Assembly: GCA_947254465.1 (NCBI GenBank)
Contig: CAMYEU010000089.1
Location: 1-6,919 of the forward strand
Direction: 5' to 3'
DNA length: 6,919 nucleotides
Origin: an uncultured Gemella sp.
GTDB lineage: Bacteria > Bacillota > Bacilli > Staphylococcales > Gemellaceae
Part shown: piece after piece, positions 6,494 through 6,919 of the stretch
Layout of the letters: every line of letters begins with the position of its first letter
Position numbering within the stretch: the stretch's first letter is position 1
Position numbers and translations under genes: made by a program
Notes under the pieces: generated by a model
What the model was told of the DNA's origin: nothing
What the model saw: the letters and a program-made list of their open reading frames with translations, nothing else
The model's database searches: none

Positions 6494-6879
6494 CTATATA
6501 TTAAATTTTTCTAATATAAACTCTTGTCCATCATAGTTTAAGATATTTAATCCAGTATTATCCACCAATGTAGTCGTATTTGGATATGCTCTTACTGCAG
6601 TTAAAAATATACGGATTAATGCACCATGACAAACAACTAAAATTGTTTCATCTTTATGTTTTAAATATTGTTCACTGAAAAATGAATTAACTCTCTCATA
6701 AACGTCTTCATCTTTTTCTACCGACTCTAGTCCTTGTTCAGATTCAAGTGCAGAAAAATACTCATCAAATGTACTTCCTTCAAAATCTCCAAAGAATTTT
6801 TCAATTAAACGCTCATCAGTAGTTATTTCTTTAGAAATATTTTGACTATTATTAGAGTTATCAAGCATAAGTCTAGCTG
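6494..6879 (-). CDS. Second histidine phosphatase paralogue, N-terminus cut by contig end
   Basis: C-terminal about 128 residues of a second histidine phosphatase superfamily protein, parallel to the gene at 5841-6404. Shared blocks are ARxMLDNS, RLIEK, FxEY, TILxVCHGxLIRxFLT, VxNT and LxYDGxxF, in the same order and spacing. The frame continues upstream of the apparent ATG at 6868 (reading AARLMLDNS) right to the adapter junction, so that methionine is internal and aligns with Met65 of the intact copy. About 60 residues with the first catalytic His (RHGE) are missing from the window. The second catalytic His (VCHGALIR) and the acidic RLIEKFFGDFEG block are present, so there is no sign of decay in what remains. 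The central region is more acidic and divergent than in its neighbour, which suggests an older duplication and perhaps a different substrate. Confidence 0.88.
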
Positions 6880-6919
6880 CTGTCTCTTATACACATCTGA
6901 CGCTGCCGACGATATGCAG
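6880..6919 (-). other. Untrimmed Nextera i5-side adapter (synthetic, not genomic)
   Basis: From 6880 the sequence is the reverse complement of the Nextera read-1 transposase adapter: mosaic end at 6880-6898, then the read-1 tail to 6912. The last seven bases, TATGCAG, fall where the i5 index belongs and, from memory, match the reverse complement of index S506 less its final base. Genomic sequence ends at about 6879; base 6880 could belong to either side. Confidence 0.98.

Noticed and set aside
6866..6868. ATG at 6868 (minus strand) as the start of the right-hand phosphatase
   Set aside because: It aligns with internal Met65 of the neighbouring paralogue, and the frame continues into the adapter. 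The catalytic RHGE region would otherwise be absent.
50..6879. CRISPR array, prophage, toxin-antitoxin or defence system
   Set aside because: No regularly spaced repeats, integrase, small paired genes or defence domains are visible. All coding sequence belongs to the iron, Tat, methionine or phosphatase families.
31..6898. 19-bp inverted repeats flanking the whole window, resembling a transposon
   Set aside because: They are the Tn5 mosaic ends of the Nextera library adapters, joined to index and primer sequence. There is no transposase gene inside.

Overview
The window is an assembled contig of low-GC DNA, with about 6.83 kb of genomic sequence (50-6879) between untrimmed Illumina Nextera adapters at both ends. 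The A/T-rich codons, strong AAGGAG-type ribosome binding sites, a T-box leader, and an iron-uptake operon fused to tat genes point to a low-GC Firmicute of class Bacilli. A Gemella-like or related organism is my guess, but the sequence alone does not settle the genus.

Left part (50-4521, + strand): a compact operon efeO (5' end missing) - efeB - efeU - tatC - tatA, closed by a rho-independent terminator. Gaps and overlaps are tiny: 1 nt between efeO and efeB, 23 nt overlap of efeB and efeU, 10 nt between efeU and tatC, and 1 nt overlap of tatC and tatA. EfeO (M75-type extracytoplasmic iron-binding protein), EfeB (DyP-type haem peroxidase with a twin-arginine signal) and EfeU (FTR1-type permease) form an EfeUOB-type iron uptake system. 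TatC and TatA are the minimal Tat translocase and very probably export EfeB. The operon promoter and any Fur box lie outside the window.

Middle (4525-5781, - strand): metA, whose Glu111 predicts homoserine O-acetyltransferase rather than succinyltransferase activity. It has its own near-consensus sigma-A promoter and a roughly 300-nt leader containing a T-box riboswitch. An AUG specifier candidate, the TGGT-containing antiterminator bulge and a competing terminator are visible, so metA should be induced when uncharged tRNA-Met accumulates.

Right part (5841-6879, - strand): two tandem histidine-phosphatase-superfamily paralogues. One is complete; the other is cut at its N-terminus by the contig end. 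Their substrates cannot be read from the sequence.

I see no phage, insertion sequence, CRISPR array, rRNA or tRNA gene. The layout is mostly explained by known families. The least ordinary points are the three-fold helical repeat in the extracytoplasmic half of EfeU and the packaging of a Tat translocase with its substrate.
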